47,933 nt of DNA, from contig CAJAWH010000133.1 of assembly GCA_903945605.1 (NCBI GenBank), positions 1-47,933 of the forward strand. Direction: 5' to 3'. Position numbers and translations under genes: made by a program. Source of the stretch: an uncultured Methylococcaceae bacterium (GTDB lineage: Bacteria > Pseudomonadota > Gammaproteobacteria > Methylococcales > Methylomonadaceae). This document shows positions 1 through 8,345 of this stretch, one piece after another. The number at the start of each line of letters is the position of its first letter. The first letter of the stretch is position 1. Under the pieces are notes generated by a model, which saw nothing but the letters and a program-made list of their open reading frames with translations, ran no database searches and was not told the origin of the DNA.

Positions 1-80
1 GCGGTCAGGTTACAGACCACCAGCAACAACGCTGCGGCGAGCTGGCTGATGGGCTTGGGTCGGGTGCGGTTTTGCTTCAT
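1..80 (-). CDS. N-terminal fragment of an exported protein (cut by window edge)
   Basis: Only the first 26 codons are visible, reading leftward from an ATG at 80-78 with GAGG six bases upstream. The peptide begins MKQNRTRPK and continues into an Ala/Leu/Val-rich stretch ending near VVCNLT. A basic N-terminus followed by a hydrophobic core is a typical Sec signal or first membrane segment. The function cannot be told. It lies on the same strand as the UPF0114, K+ channel and pga genes, but 177 bp separate it from the nearest one, so it probably has its own promoter. Confidence 0.5.
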   Translation of the reverse strand, partial: MKQNRTRPKPISQLAAALLLVVCNLT

Positions 81-257
81 GGTTGGCCTCAAATATTTAT
101 TAAATACAGTGGGTTTGCCCTAACAGGCAGGGTTATTTAACTTATACGATCGGAAAATGTCAAGCATTGCTTGTCGGGTTACGCCCTCTAGGGTGCAAGC
201 ACTACGCTTTTATGCCCCCGAGGATAAACCCGACGACCTCCAAGGCTTACGGCAAGG

Positions 258-824
258 CTAGTGCGTTTTCTTGGGATTCATACTTTCAGCCATGACTTTG
301 CTGGTCCATGCCAAGGCAATGACCGAAAGCAGGAAAACGGCGTGGATAATGCATTGCCACATAGCCACATGGGTGGAAACCTTTTCTATGTCAATAAAGG
401 TTTTCAGCAAATGGATGGAGGAAATGCCTATCAAGGCCATTGCCAGCTTGACCTTCATGATATTCGGGTTGGAATGGCTAAGCCATTCCGGGCAGTCGGG
501 ATGGTCGTCCACCCGCAACCGCGACACAAACATTTCATAGCCTGCAATGATAATCATAATCAGCAGGTTGGAGATCATCACGACGTCGATCAAGCCCAAG
601 ATCAGGATAACAGCATCGTTATCGGTCATATTGGGTGCCAAAAATATTTCAATCAGCTCCAAAAAAAACCGATAGACGTAGTAGCACTGGCCAATAATCA
701 GGCCGACATAAAGGGGGGCTTGTAGCCATCGGCTAAAGAATATCAGGTTGGCCAACTGCTGCCTTGCTGCATTGCCCTGTTCTGCCAAATCAGGTTGGTT
801 ATTTTGCATATTGTTGGGTGTCAT
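258..824 (-). CDS. UPF0114 (YqhA-like) inner membrane protein
   Basis: This 188-aa protein has about four hydrophobic helices, roughly residues 34-57, 68-95, 126-143 and 155-172. The pattern LVDVVMISNLLIMIIIAGYE-like in the second helix and the following 'MFVSRL' are hallmarks of the YqhA/TIGR00645 family, a small integral membrane family without an established biochemical role. The start is ATG at 824 with GGAAAT upstream. It follows the K+ channel gene on the same strand after 46 bp, so co-transcription with the channel is possible. Family assignment is from recognisable sequence; function is unknown. Confidence 0.8.
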   Translation of the reverse strand: MTPNNMQNNQPDLAEQGNAARQQLANLIFFSRWLQAPLYVGLIIGQCYYVYRFFLELIEIFLAPNMTDNDAVILILGLIDVVMISNLLIMIIIAGYEMFVSRLRVDDHPDCPEWLSHSNPNIMKVKLAMALIGISSIHLLKTFIDIEKVSTHVAMWQCIIHAVFLLSVIALAWTSKVMAESMNPKKTH

Positions 825-870
825 GATGTCATTTCCTTGTCATTCTATAATAGAGGAAAGCATAGCCGGT

Positions 871-1707
871 TCAAGGGTGTTCACTGTGCCGGGTTGGTGG
901 AAGGTCGGACATTAGCGGCTGACCGCATTGCTTACAGACCTGTGTCGCTGGGCTATCCGTGCCTGCTTCTATAATCACCGCCGTCACGATAGCCATTGGC
1001 AAGGCAAAAACCCCTATGCCGAACACAAAGACCAAGCCCGAGAACAACCGCCCCAACGGGGTTTGCGGGATCATGTCGCCATAACCCACTGTGGTCAGGC
1101 TTTCGATAGCCCACCACAAGGTGGCCGGAATATCGGTAAATACGGTGGGCTGGGCTTGGTGTTCCAGCTGATAAACCACGGCGGATGAGGCGTAAAGGCA
1201 AATGACCATTAAGGTGATGGCGACAATAATCAGCTCTTTTCTTTGTTGTAGCCCGCCCATAATGCGCTGCAAACAGGCGGCAAAATTGTCCAGATGCAAC
1301 ACCCTTAACAGCCTGACAATACGCGCCATACGCAGGAAGCGCAGGTCAAACGATGTCCAAGCGGTAGCTATCACTAACAGGTCAAGGATCGCCAAAGGGC
1401 TCAGTGCGTAGCGCAATCGGCCTATCAGAGGGGCTGCATAGCGGTTTTGTTCTACGCAAACCCACAGCCTGGCCAGATATTCCACTACAAAAACGGACGT
1501 TGATAAGGTTTCAAAACCAACAAAAATTTTTTGATAGCCATGCCACAGCCACGGCACTGTCGCCAAGGCCACACACAACGCATTGCTAAAAATCAAAAAA
1601 GCCAAAAAATAATTGACATAACGCGCCACCTTATTTTGCGGGGATGGCTTATGTAAAATATTAAACAGTTTGGCTCTTAAATGGTTCATTTGGTTCATTT
1701 GGCTCAT
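871..1707 (-). CDS. Voltage-gated potassium channel (6TM ion transporter)
   Basis: From the ATG at 1707 the protein is 278 aa. It has six predicted transmembrane segments. S4 carries arginines every third residue (RFLRMARIVRLLR, about residues 123-135), which is a voltage sensor, and the pore loop contains the K+ selectivity filter TTVGYGD (about 205-211). The C-terminus has a CKQC pair that could bind a metal. The reading frame is open to 1773, but that would overlap the end of pgaD by 53 bp. The ATG at 1707, or those at 1698 and 1689 in the MSQMNQMNH repeat, is more likely. It lies just downstream of pgaD, so it may be read with the pga operon. Role: K+ flux across the inner membrane. Confidence 0.85.
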   Translation of the reverse strand: MSQMNQMNHLRAKLFNILHKPSPQNKVARYVNYFLAFLIFSNALCVALATVPWLWHGYQKIFVGFETLSTSVFVVEYLARLWVCVEQNRYAAPLIGRLRYALSPLAILDLLVIATAWTSFDLRFLRMARIVRLLRVLHLDNFAACLQRIMGGLQQRKELIIVAITLMVICLYASSAVVYQLEHQAQPTVFTDIPATLWWAIESLTTVGYGDMIPQTPLGRLFSGLVFVFGIGVFALPMAIVTAVIIEAGTDSPATQVCKQCGQPLMSDLPPTRHSEHP

Positions 1708-1720
1708 TTGGGCAACACCC

Positions 1721-2170
1721 TTAGTGGCTTGCCAGGGTCTCTGCCATTGCGGTGATCTGCCCCGCTTCATCAAAGCTTACCGTGACCACTTTGGCTGACC
1801 TGCTTTGCTGTAGCTGCTCTTGGCTAATCTGGAAGGCGGCGCATAATCCAGCCTCATCAACCAGCACGTGGTGGCTGGGCAATAGGGCCGGTTTCCACCA
1901 TGAGGTGAATAGTGTCCATAAAAACCAGGCCAAGGCAATACTGGCAATAATTAAACCGTACATTTGCAGCAATTCCAGCAAAGTCTTGTAACCGCCAAAC
2001 CAGCGGATTTCCGTTGACAGATGCTTGAACCCTAGCAACCAACCCGCCAAAGTGAGCAGTGGCAGTAAAAAATATAGCCACAACAGCCAACTGATGGCGG
2101 CAATGCAAAAGGCACTGATTTTTTGTCTGCGGCTTTGTAAGTGTGGCGCGATGATAATTTTATTAATCAT
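1721..2170 (-). CDS. pgaD: Poly-beta-1,6-N-acetylglucosamine biosynthesis protein PgaD
   Basis: This small 149-aa protein has two transmembrane segments (about residues 20-46 and 71-92) and a short soluble C-terminal tail, as in PgaD/HmsS. In the family, PgaD sits in the inner membrane with PgaC and is required for polymerisation; the pair is activated by cyclic-di-GMP. The start ATG at 2170 overlaps the pgaC stop at 2167-2169 (ATGA), indicating translational coupling. PgaD diverges strongly in sequence, so the call rests on size, topology and position directly after pgaC. Confidence 0.75.
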   Translation of the reverse strand: MINKIIIAPHLQSRRQKISAFCIAAISWLLWLYFLLPLLTLAGWLLGFKHLSTEIRWFGGYKTLLELLQMYGLIIASIALAWFLWTLFTSWWKPALLPSHHVLVDEAGLCAAFQISQEQLQQSRSAKVVTVSFDEAGQITAMAETLASH

Positions 2171-3507
2171 TGCCCTTTTATCCCTCTGTCAACTGTTACC
2201 CAGACCGCCCGTTGCCCACGTTTTTTTCTGACCGCTTTAACAAAGCCGTTAACGGCAGTGCCAATGTTGATGAGCCAATACACCATGGGGTACCAGATCA
2301 TCCAGTAATAATATTTTTGCCCGGCGCGTTGTTCGTAACGCGCATCAATGGCCAAACTGACTGCAAATTGGAACAGGCAGGTGATGCACAACAGCATACT
2401 GGTCCAGTGCGGGCTAAAATCATCCAATGTTTGCTGTGGGCTACCCAGCAGTAACTGGAAGGCCGCCGCCACAATCAGCAATACCACAATAAATGACCAC
2501 AACAAGCTGATGCTACATTCCAAATACAGTGGCCACAAGCGCAATGCGTTACGTGTGAACAGGTGGCTAAAATAACGCCCTAAAACCTCTACGCCACCTT
2601 GCGCCCAGCGGCTGCGTTGCTTCCATAGGCCGCCCAAGGTTTCCGGCATCAGCACCCAGCACAGTGCGTTGGTTTCAAAATGGATGTTCCAACCCGCCAG
2701 TTGCAGTTTCCAGCTGATGTCAATATCCTCCGTGATCATGTCGGGGCTCCAATAGCCCACATCATGCAATGCAGAACGCCGGAACGCGCCAATCACCCCG
2801 GAAATGGTGAAAATACGCCCATAGGTGCGTTGCGCCCGCTTGATCATGCCGACAATGGCCGAAAACTCGCCCACTTGAATCCTACCCAGCAGGGTGGAGC
2901 GGTTGCGGATACGTGGATTGCCGGTCACCGCACCGACATGCGGGTGGCCAATAAAATGGCGCATCATCCAGGTCACCGCTTGGCTGTCGAGCAAGGCATC
3001 CCCGTCAATGCACACCAAAAACTCGCTGTTCGCCAACAAGGCGGCGGTTCGTAAAGCCATTGCCTTGCCTTGGTTGCTGGCAAGATTGACCACGCGCACT
3101 TTACCGTATTGCTGTGCCAACTCTTCTAAAATCGCCAGCGTGTTGTCTTTGCTGCCGTCATTGATGGCAATAATTTCATAATGCGGGTAATCCTGTTGCA
3201 ACAGCTGTTCAATGGTCTCCCGTGCGTTTTCACCTTCATTGAAACAGGGGATCAAAATAGAAACGGGGGGATATTCTGATAGGGCTGGGGGTATGCCTGC
3301 AAAAATATTGTCCCGCCATTCCCAACGCAGAAAATATAGGATGCCGCCGATCATCCACACATAAGTCATTAACAGCGGATAATAAAAGACAAACCACGAC
3401 AGCCATTCACCTAGAGTTTGCCAAGGGGCTTCCTCCAGCCATTCTTGCCAAATGAACCACTCGTCAATTAGCCACTGTACGAACGGGTAAAATTGCGACT
3501 GCAACAT
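2167..3507 (-). CDS. pgaC: Poly-beta-1,6-N-acetyl-D-glucosamine synthase PgaC (GT2)
   Basis: A processive family-2 glycosyltransferase of about 446 aa. N-terminal membrane segments (about 38-62) are followed by a GT-A domain with the nucleotide-binding 'INDGS' (about 115-119), the metal-binding CIDGD (about 166-170), the catalytic-base motif ITEDID (about 258-263) and the processive-synthase motif QRSRW (about 297-301). C-terminal membrane helices lie near 330-350, 369-385 and 400-420. It polymerises UDP-GlcNAc into poly-beta-1,6-GlcNAc biofilm polysaccharide at the inner membrane. The frame extends to TTG 3516 and GTG 3513, immediately after the pgaB stop; ATG 3507 is the conventional choice, but the GTG is also possible. 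It is flanked by pgaB and pgaD. Confidence 0.92.
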   Translation of the reverse strand: MLQSQFYPFVQWLIDEWFIWQEWLEEAPWQTLGEWLSWFVFYYPLLMTYVWMIGGILYFLRWEWRDNIFAGIPPALSEYPPVSILIPCFNEGENARETIEQLLQQDYPHYEIIAINDGSKDNTLAILEELAQQYGKVRVVNLASNQGKAMALRTAALLANSEFLVCIDGDALLDSQAVTWMMRHFIGHPHVGAVTGNPRIRNRSTLLGRIQVGEFSAIVGMIKRAQRTYGRIFTISGVIGAFRRSALHDVGYWSPDMITEDIDISWKLQLAGWNIHFETNALCWVLMPETLGGLWKQRSRWAQGGVEVLGRYFSHLFTRNALRLWPLYLECSISLLWSFIVVLLIVAAAFQLLLGSPQQTLDDFSPHWTSMLLCITCLFQFAVSLAIDARYEQRAGQKYYYWMIWYPMVYWLINIGTAVNGFVKAVRKKRGQRAVWVTVDRGIKGQ

Positions 3508-3516
3508 AGGCACCAA

Positions 3517-5448
3517 TCAATTGTCCGTGACCACAACAGGGAAATGTTTCTGCAATGCTTTTAAATCGGGCTGGTTTTCAAACACATTGTCAGGGTAATA
3601 GCCAATATGTATCGCGCCCAGTTTTTTTAACAGCTCCAACTGGCCCACAAAGGTGGCGGTGGGGATTTTTTGTTGCTTGGCCCAATCCACCGCCTGCAAT
3701 TCAAAAACCATTTTTTTCAGGCCGTCGGGGTAGCTTGCTGTTTTGGCAACCAAATCATGCAACCATTGCTCGGGGTTTTCGGCCTTTTCCATAAATGGCA
3801 TGGCCTCAACCGCCACATAATCATAATGATCCAAAAACACCTTGAACGACTGGGCGAACCAGTCTTCACTATCAGGCTCCAGCAAGGGCAGTGCGTAAAA
3901 ATTGCGGGCAGTTTTAATGGCGGGGCGGTAATAACGCACCTTATTCGCCAAACTATCGGTAAATTCCGCCAGTAGTGCCGTTTTATGCCGCGCCCATTGC
4001 ATCCGCAAGGTGTCGGACTGGTGCAACTGTTCAAAATCACTGGGCAAGCCCCAAACCTGATGGCTGAAAGCCATCGCGATATCTGACACATCTTCATAAT
4101 CCGACAAAATGCCGTCGTCATGGAACAGCAGGCCATCAAAACTGCAATACTTGGCCAAATCTTCATAGATTTCGCTGATATATTGCCGTGCCGCCGGATT
4201 AAACGGCGACAAACGGGTGTAGCTATGGCGCGACAACTGCGGTTTGCCGTCACGCCACTCCTTAACATACCATTTCAGCGGCACATCGGTTTTATAAGCC
4301 ATAATGGGCAGCCAAGCATACACCCGCACCCGAGCGCGGGTTTTCAGTTGCCAAGCCACCCGGTTGAACAAATCCCTGCGTACCGGCAAATGCCGATTGG
4401 GGAAATACAATTGGTCGGCGTTGCCATCGCCATCGGGGTCAGAATAAGCCTGCAAAAAAACCGTGTTGGCACCGCTTTCTAAGGTGCGTTCAACCACCAA
4501 ATCCAAATTGTGTTCGGTCTGCTCTTCGTCCGGGTCAAAAATGTAGTCCAAATCAATATGGGCCACCCGCAAAGCACGGGACAGACGTTGCTTGGTGATA
4601 ATTTGGCTTAGCCGTTCCGCATCGGGGTTGTCGTCGATAATCAAGCGTTTCATCGCCGGTAAATCGGCGAGGGTGTTTTGCCCATCATGCAGCCCCATGG
4701 TGAGGCCCAACCCCGCCATGCTGGCGGCGTCTAGGGCAATGTCATTGTATTCACCATAAGGCCAGGCCATGACCCGTGGGCGTTTGCCCATGTTCTGAAA
4801 AATAAAGTCGGCACTTTTACCCACTTGGGCAAAAATCCGTTGCCGATAGGCATCATCCTTTTCATACTCGTCATATTCGCTATCATACAAGCGGCTAGTG
4901 ACGGCACTTTGTTCATTACCTTGTGGGTTGGCCGTGACACCATGGTGCAAGTCGTAAGTATGTGAGGCTATTTCCACAAGACCGGATGCCGCCACTTCGC
5001 GCACTTGATCCCAAGTCATTAATGGTGTTGTCGGCTTGTCTTTCACTTGCCCGCCCTCCATCCACGAGCCGACCAAGGCTAGCGTCGCCGGATAGTGGTA
5101 TTTTTTTAACAGCGGGAAAACGCGTGTGTAAAAGCTTTGGTAGCCATCATCGAAAGTCAGCATAATGGCGTTATCCGGCAAGTTCTTTGCCCCTGCGGCG
5201 GCATCCACCAGGTCTTGAACGCTAATCAGCTGATAATGATTTTTCTTTAGCCAAGCCAGATGGGCCTCAAAATTGTGTTGTGACAAGGCTTGATGGTCGG
5301 GTGGGTCGAGTGCATCCAAGTTGACTTTATCATCAACAATATCATGATAATTGAGGATTAAAAAACGCTGGCCCGGAAGCTCTTTGGCCAACAATGCCGG
5401 GCAATGGAGCAGCAGGAAAAATAACGCCAGAAACCTTGTGTTAAGCAT
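3517..5448 (-). CDS. pgaB: Poly-beta-1,6-N-acetyl-D-glucosamine N-deacetylase PgaB
   Basis: A two-domain periplasmic enzyme of 643 aa. A signal peptide (about 1-21, ending ALLA-KE) precedes a NodB-type carbohydrate esterase 4 domain with the motif NYHDI (33-37), the catalytic TFDDGY (98-103) and the metal-binding HTYDLHH (163-169). A C-terminal glycoside-hydrolase-like PgaB domain follows from about residue 290. It partly deacetylates the polymer so it can be exported. The start was set at ATG 5448 because a clean signal peptide begins there; the frame is open to 5529. The E. coli lipobox cysteine is not evident, so this copy may be soluble rather than a lipoprotein. pgaC follows without a gap. 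The porin gene pgaA, normally upstream, is absent: the next gene upstream is divergent fetA. Confidence 0.92.
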   Translation of the reverse strand: MLNTRFLALFFLLLHCPALLAKELPGQRFLILNYHDIVDDKVNLDALDPPDHQALSQHNFEAHLAWLKKNHYQLISVQDLVDAAAGAKNLPDNAIMLTFDDGYQSFYTRVFPLLKKYHYPATLALVGSWMEGGQVKDKPTTPLMTWDQVREVAASGLVEIASHTYDLHHGVTANPQGNEQSAVTSRLYDSEYDEYEKDDAYRQRIFAQVGKSADFIFQNMGKRPRVMAWPYGEYNDIALDAASMAGLGLTMGLHDGQNTLADLPAMKRLIIDDNPDAERLSQIITKQRLSRALRVAHIDLDYIFDPDEEQTEHNLDLVVERTLESGANTVFLQAYSDPDGDGNADQLYFPNRHLPVRRDLFNRVAWQLKTRARVRVYAWLPIMAYKTDVPLKWYVKEWRDGKPQLSRHSYTRLSPFNPAARQYISEIYEDLAKYCSFDGLLFHDDGILSDYEDVSDIAMAFSHQVWGLPSDFEQLHQSDTLRMQWARHKTALLAEFTDSLANKVRYYRPAIKTARNFYALPLLEPDSEDWFAQSFKVFLDHYDYVAVEAMPFMEKAENPEQWLHDLVAKTASYPDGLKKMVFELQAVDWAKQQKIPTATFVGQLELLKKLGAIHIGYYPDNVFENQPDLKALQKHFPVVVTDN

Positions 5449-5670
5449 GGTAAAAAATGATGAGGGAAACCTAGGCATATTGTAACAACAATTGCCGGTG
5501 ACCATGGTGCGAGTCTGTTTGACCAGCAATTCCTATTATGAAGAAAATGCCCTAAAGTGATGCCCGCACACCGACCAAGTGATTGCTTGGCAGCATGTCA
5601 TAGGCTGTTATTTTGTGACAAATGACAGATTAAACCCACTACCCCTTTTTCCACTGACAACTTCCAAACC

Positions 5671-6348
5671 ATGCCGGATATTATCCAATTCAATCAAGTG
5701 ACGGTTATTGCCGGGCAAAACAAAACCCTTTTGTCCGACATAACGTTCACTCTCCAAACGGGGGCAAAACTGGCCTTATGCGGCAAATCAGGGGCGGGCA
5801 AAAGCACGGTGTTAAAAACCTTGCTGGGCTTGCATCCCCTCGCCAGCGGCTCTGTCCATTTTAATGGTCGCCCATTAAATGCCAGCACAATAGCTGCCAT
5901 CCGCAGCCAAGCCGCGTATATCGGCCAGGAACCGGTGTTGGCGGCGGACACGGTGCACGAAGCCCTGTTGTTGCCGTTTCAGTTCAAAGCCCGGCGCAGC
6001 CATAAACCGACCGAAGCGCAAATTGATGCGGTGCTGGCACGCTTGTATCTGCCCCAAGCCATTTTAGGGCAAGCCTGTGGCCAAATTTCCGGTGGTGAAA
6101 AACAGCGGATTGCCTTGGCGCGTGGCCTGTTGTTAGGCAACACACTATTTTTGCTGGATGAAGTGACCAGCGCCCTCGATCCGGAAAGCAAACAAGCTGT
6201 GCTTAAGGTGTTTGCCGACCCCAGCCTAACGGTGTTGTCAGTGACCCATGATGCCGATTGGTTGGCCCAATGCAGTCGGGTTTTGGAGTTTGAAGCGGGC
6301 CGCATCATTATGGACACCCGTAAGGACAGCCACCATGACCACACTTGA
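5671..6348 (+). CDS. fetA: Iron-export ABC transporter ATP-binding protein FetA
   Basis: This 225-aa ABC ATPase has Walker A GKSGAGKS (38-45), signature ISGGEKQR (139-146), Walker B LFLLDE (159-164) and the H-switch in SVTHDAD near 193. Its pairing with a YbbM/FetB membrane protein identifies it as FetA (YbbL), which with FetB exports iron in E. coli and improves resistance to oxidative stress. The start ATG at 5671 has no clear Shine-Dalgarno sequence. The stop overlaps the fetB start by 14 bp, so the two are translationally coupled. Substrate is inferred from the family only; the neighbouring nif operon is iron-intensive, but no functional link is shown. Confidence 0.85.
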   Translation: MPDIIQFNQVTVIAGQNKTLLSDITFTLQTGAKLALCGKSGAGKSTVLKTLLGLHPLASGSVHFNGRPLNASTIAAIRSQAAYIGQEPVLAADTVHEALLLPFQFKARRSHKPTEAQIDAVLARLYLPQAILGQACGQISGGEKQRIALARGLLLGNTLFLLDEVTSALDPESKQAVLKVFADPSLTVLSVTHDADWLAQCSRVLEFEAGRIIMDTRKDSHHDHT

Positions 6349-7126
6349 TATTGCCTGGCCGCAAATGGCGGTGCTGTATGGCCTTTGCCTGTTGCCTTGG
6401 TTGCTGCTTGGGTTGGCGGGATTGCGCCTCAACAAAACCATTGCCATCAGCATCGTGCGTATGAGTGTGCAATTGGGGCTGGTTGGGGTTTACCTGAAAA
6501 CGCTGTTCAACCTTAATGATCCGTGGCTGAATGGCTTATGGATTTTGCTGATGCTGGTGGTTGCCGATGTTAGCATCCTGCAACGGGCCGGGCTCAAAAT
6601 ACGCTATTTTATGCTGTGTACTTTTACAGCCATTGCCTTCAGCACGGTATTTGCAACTGGCTATTTGGTGGTGTTGGTCATCCGCCCCGCCAGTTATTTC
6701 GATGCCCATTATATCGTCCCCTTGGCGGGCATGATGCTGGGCAACAGCTTACAAGGCAATGTGATTGCTTTGGAGCGGTTTTATGCCAGCTTGCGTAAAA
6801 ATGACAGCGAATACCTTACCTTTTTGCTGTTAGGGGCAACCCACTGGGAAGCGGTGCGGCCTTATTTCCGCATGGCCATCACCGCCGCCATTAGCCCCAC
6901 TCTGGCAGGTATGGCGACTATGGGGCTGGTGTCTTTGCCGGGCATGATGACCGGACAAATTTTAGGCGGCAGTGAGCCGTGGTTGGCGGTGAAGTATCAA
7001 ATTGCCATCATGATCTGTCTTTTTGCCAGCACCACGCTGGCTTGTATCATCAATTTAAAGCTCAGTTTAAAAATCGCTTTCAATAGCTATGATGTGTTAA
7101 AAGAAGAGGTGATGAAAACGCCCTGA
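6335..7126 (+). CDS. fetB: Iron-export ABC transporter permease FetB (UPF0014)
   Basis: A hydrophobic 263-aa protein with about seven membrane segments. It contains the family-typical stretches IVRMSVQLGLVG, PLAGMMLGNS and GLVSLPGMMTGQILGG of the UPF0014/YbbM family. The open frame extends back to 6248, but ATG 6335 is chosen because AAGGACA lies seven bases upstream and the protein then starts just before the first membrane helix. It overlaps fetA by 14 bp. Together FetA and FetB should form an inner-membrane exporter for iron or a related metal. A short convergent hairpin follows before the nif operon end. Confidence 0.85.
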   Translation: MTTLDIAWPQMAVLYGLCLLPWLLLGLAGLRLNKTIAISIVRMSVQLGLVGVYLKTLFNLNDPWLNGLWILLMLVVADVSILQRAGLKIRYFMLCTFTAIAFSTVFATGYLVVLVIRPASYFDAHYIVPLAGMMLGNSLQGNVIALERFYASLRKNDSEYLTFLLLGATHWEAVRPYFRMAITAAISPTLAGMATMGLVSLPGMMTGQILGGSEPWLAVKYQIAIMICLFASTTLACIINLKLSLKIAFNSYDVLKEEVMKTP

Positions 7127-7129
7127 TCT

Positions 7130-7155
7130 TTTGGGCAATGCCCATGCCGCCCAAA
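7130..7155. terminator. Hairpin between convergent fetB and nif operon
   Basis: TTTGGGC (7130-7136) pairs with GCCCAAA (7149-7155) around a 12-nt loop. It fills the 29-bp space between the fetB stop and the stop of the minus-strand NifY/NafY-type gene, so it may act as a two-way terminator. No long T-tract follows. Confidence 0.4.
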
Positions 7156-7869
7156 TCAACAGCCCGCATCGTGACTAAAGCGCACCCGCTCCTCCGCCGA
7201 ACGGCCTAGGGCTTTGGCAAACCACGGTGGCGGGGCGGCAAACACGCTTTGGAATTCTTTTAGCTGGTCAACCGCTTCCACCACGTCCGGCACTTTAATC
7301 GGGTATATGTCGGCACGGATGACTTTTGCCGCTGCCGGGCCGCCGATGGATTGCACGAACAGCACATGACAGTCTTTTATCAGATTGGCACGGAACAGGT
7401 TGCGGTCTTCCGCTTCGTCAGCTTCAAGGGTGGAGCGGATGTCAATCAAGCGATAATCGGTTGCCGATAATTGGTAAACCAGAAAACGGATGCATGAGCC
7501 AAAATGGCCATTGACCAACGCACCGCTGTTGGAACCAATGGCGACACGTATCGATTCCGGCAGGTCACTGTCTTTGTACGGCTGTATTTCCGGCAAATCT
7601 TCGTCTTCGGCTTCATCGCCCCACAGATAGCGCACTGCCAGTTTGATATTGGCAAGGCCAATACCGATGTCTTCGCCGTCTTCTTCGCCATCCAAACTAC
7701 CCAAGCCGGTTTTTAAATTGGTGACGGTGATGGATTTAAGTTTTTCATCATCCAATGGCGAGCCGACCCGCTCGTGTAAGATGCCCAATAACTTGGGGAT
7801 GTCCACGCCCGGCAACATGCGGCTGGCGAGGGCGATACGTAAGGCAAGTTCGCGGGGTAATGCGTCCAT
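7156..7869 (-). CDS. NifY/NafY-family FeMo-cofactor-binding protein (paralogue in the nifUS operon)
   Basis: This 237-aa protein starts at ATG 7869, where AGGAG lies six bases upstream; the 16 extra codons to 7917 lack such a site. The N-terminal domain (PRELALRIALASRMLPGVD, 5-23) matches the NifY/NafY helical domain. The C-terminal half (about 107-215) is a NifX-type dinitrogenase Fe-Mo cofactor-binding domain with the conserved VNGHFGSC segment (H122); the histidine of this segment binds cofactor in A. vinelandii NafY. The family escorts FeMo-co and stabilises apo-dinitrogenase. It is last in the iscA-nifUS operon. A second member lies at 26140-26844 with the same architecture but distinct sequence. 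This copy has an acidic insertion (about 57-95) the other lacks. Confidence 0.85.
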   Translation of the reverse strand: MDALPRELALRIALASRMLPGVDIPKLLGILHERVGSPLDDEKLKSITVTNLKTGLGSLDGEEDGEDIGIGLANIKLAVRYLWGDEAEDEDLPEIQPYKDSDLPESIRVAIGSNSGALVNGHFGSCIRFLVYQLSATDYRLIDIRSTLEADEAEDRNLFRANLIKDCHVLFVQSIGGPAAAKVIRADIYPIKVPDVVEAVDQLKEFQSVFAAPPPWFAKALGRSAEERVRFSHDAGC

Positions 7870-7962
7870 ATTAACTCCTGGTTGTGCCGGTTTAAGCGGC
7901 GTGTTCATTTGCGGCAAAGCGGGGGGCTACGTTTGTCAAATTGCTTGCGTCTGCCTAACCCT

Positions 7963-8271
7963 TCATGCGCCCTGATACTGTTCTTTCCAACTGGCGTAAC
8001 CGCCTGCCAAGCTGTACACTTCTTGAAAACCAAAATCGCTAAAAAATTCTGCCAAGTGTTCGCTGGCATGTCCGTAATAGCAATAAATCAACAGGCTGCG
8101 ACTTTTGTCGCCGCGCTTGACCAGTGATTCTTTAAGTCCTTCGTGAACATGCAAGGCCTCTTCAACATGCCCTGCCTTATAGTCTTTCAGGTCACGGCAA
8201 TCCAAAATCAACGGATTATTGGTTTTTATCAAGCTTTCTGAATCGGCAACAGTGATGGTTTTAAATTTCAT
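7963..8271 (-). CDS. Rhodanese-domain sulfurtransferase in the nif operon
   Basis: A single-domain rhodanese of 102 aa, GlpE-like in size. It contains ILDCRD (22-27), the active-site loop CYYGHAS with Cys64, and the C-terminal GGYASWK. Rhodaneses carry sulfur as a persulfide on this cysteine. Start ATG 8271 has AGGA upstream. It is placed between the AAA+ ATPase and the NifY/NafY-type gene in a NifA/sigma-54 operon that also makes NifS and NifU. A role in sulfur delivery or trafficking for nitrogenase clusters is therefore a reasonable inference, but not shown. Confidence 0.85.
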   Translation of the reverse strand: MKFKTITVADSESLIKTNNPLILDCRDLKDYKAGHVEEALHVHEGLKESLVKRGDKSRSLLIYCYYGHASEHLAEFFSDFGFQEVYSLAGGYASWKEQYQGA

Positions 8272-8280
8272 AGTCCTATT

Positions 8281-8300
8281 AATGACATGGCTATGTCATT
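8281..8300. other. Perfect inverted repeat upstream of the rhodanese gene
   Basis: AATGACAT (8281-8288) and ATGTCATT (8293-8300) form a perfect 8-bp palindrome with a 4-nt loop, ten bases upstream of the rhodanese ATG and just before its ribosome-binding site. It could be an RNA hairpin modulating translation or a protein-binding dyad. No partner is known. Confidence 0.45.
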
Positions 8301-8345
8301 CCTCAATGGCTAGTTTGCACATGTATCAAATCTGTTAGGTATCTG

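Noticed and set aside
261-725. Open frames on the plus strand over the UPF0114 gene
   Set aside because: They are antisense to a recognisable membrane protein, lack ribosome-binding sites and have no domain.
1708-1773. Longer N-terminus for the potassium channel
   Set aside because: It would overlap pgaD by 53 bp and adds a stretch without family resemblance; the ATG cluster at 1707-1687 gives a normal start.
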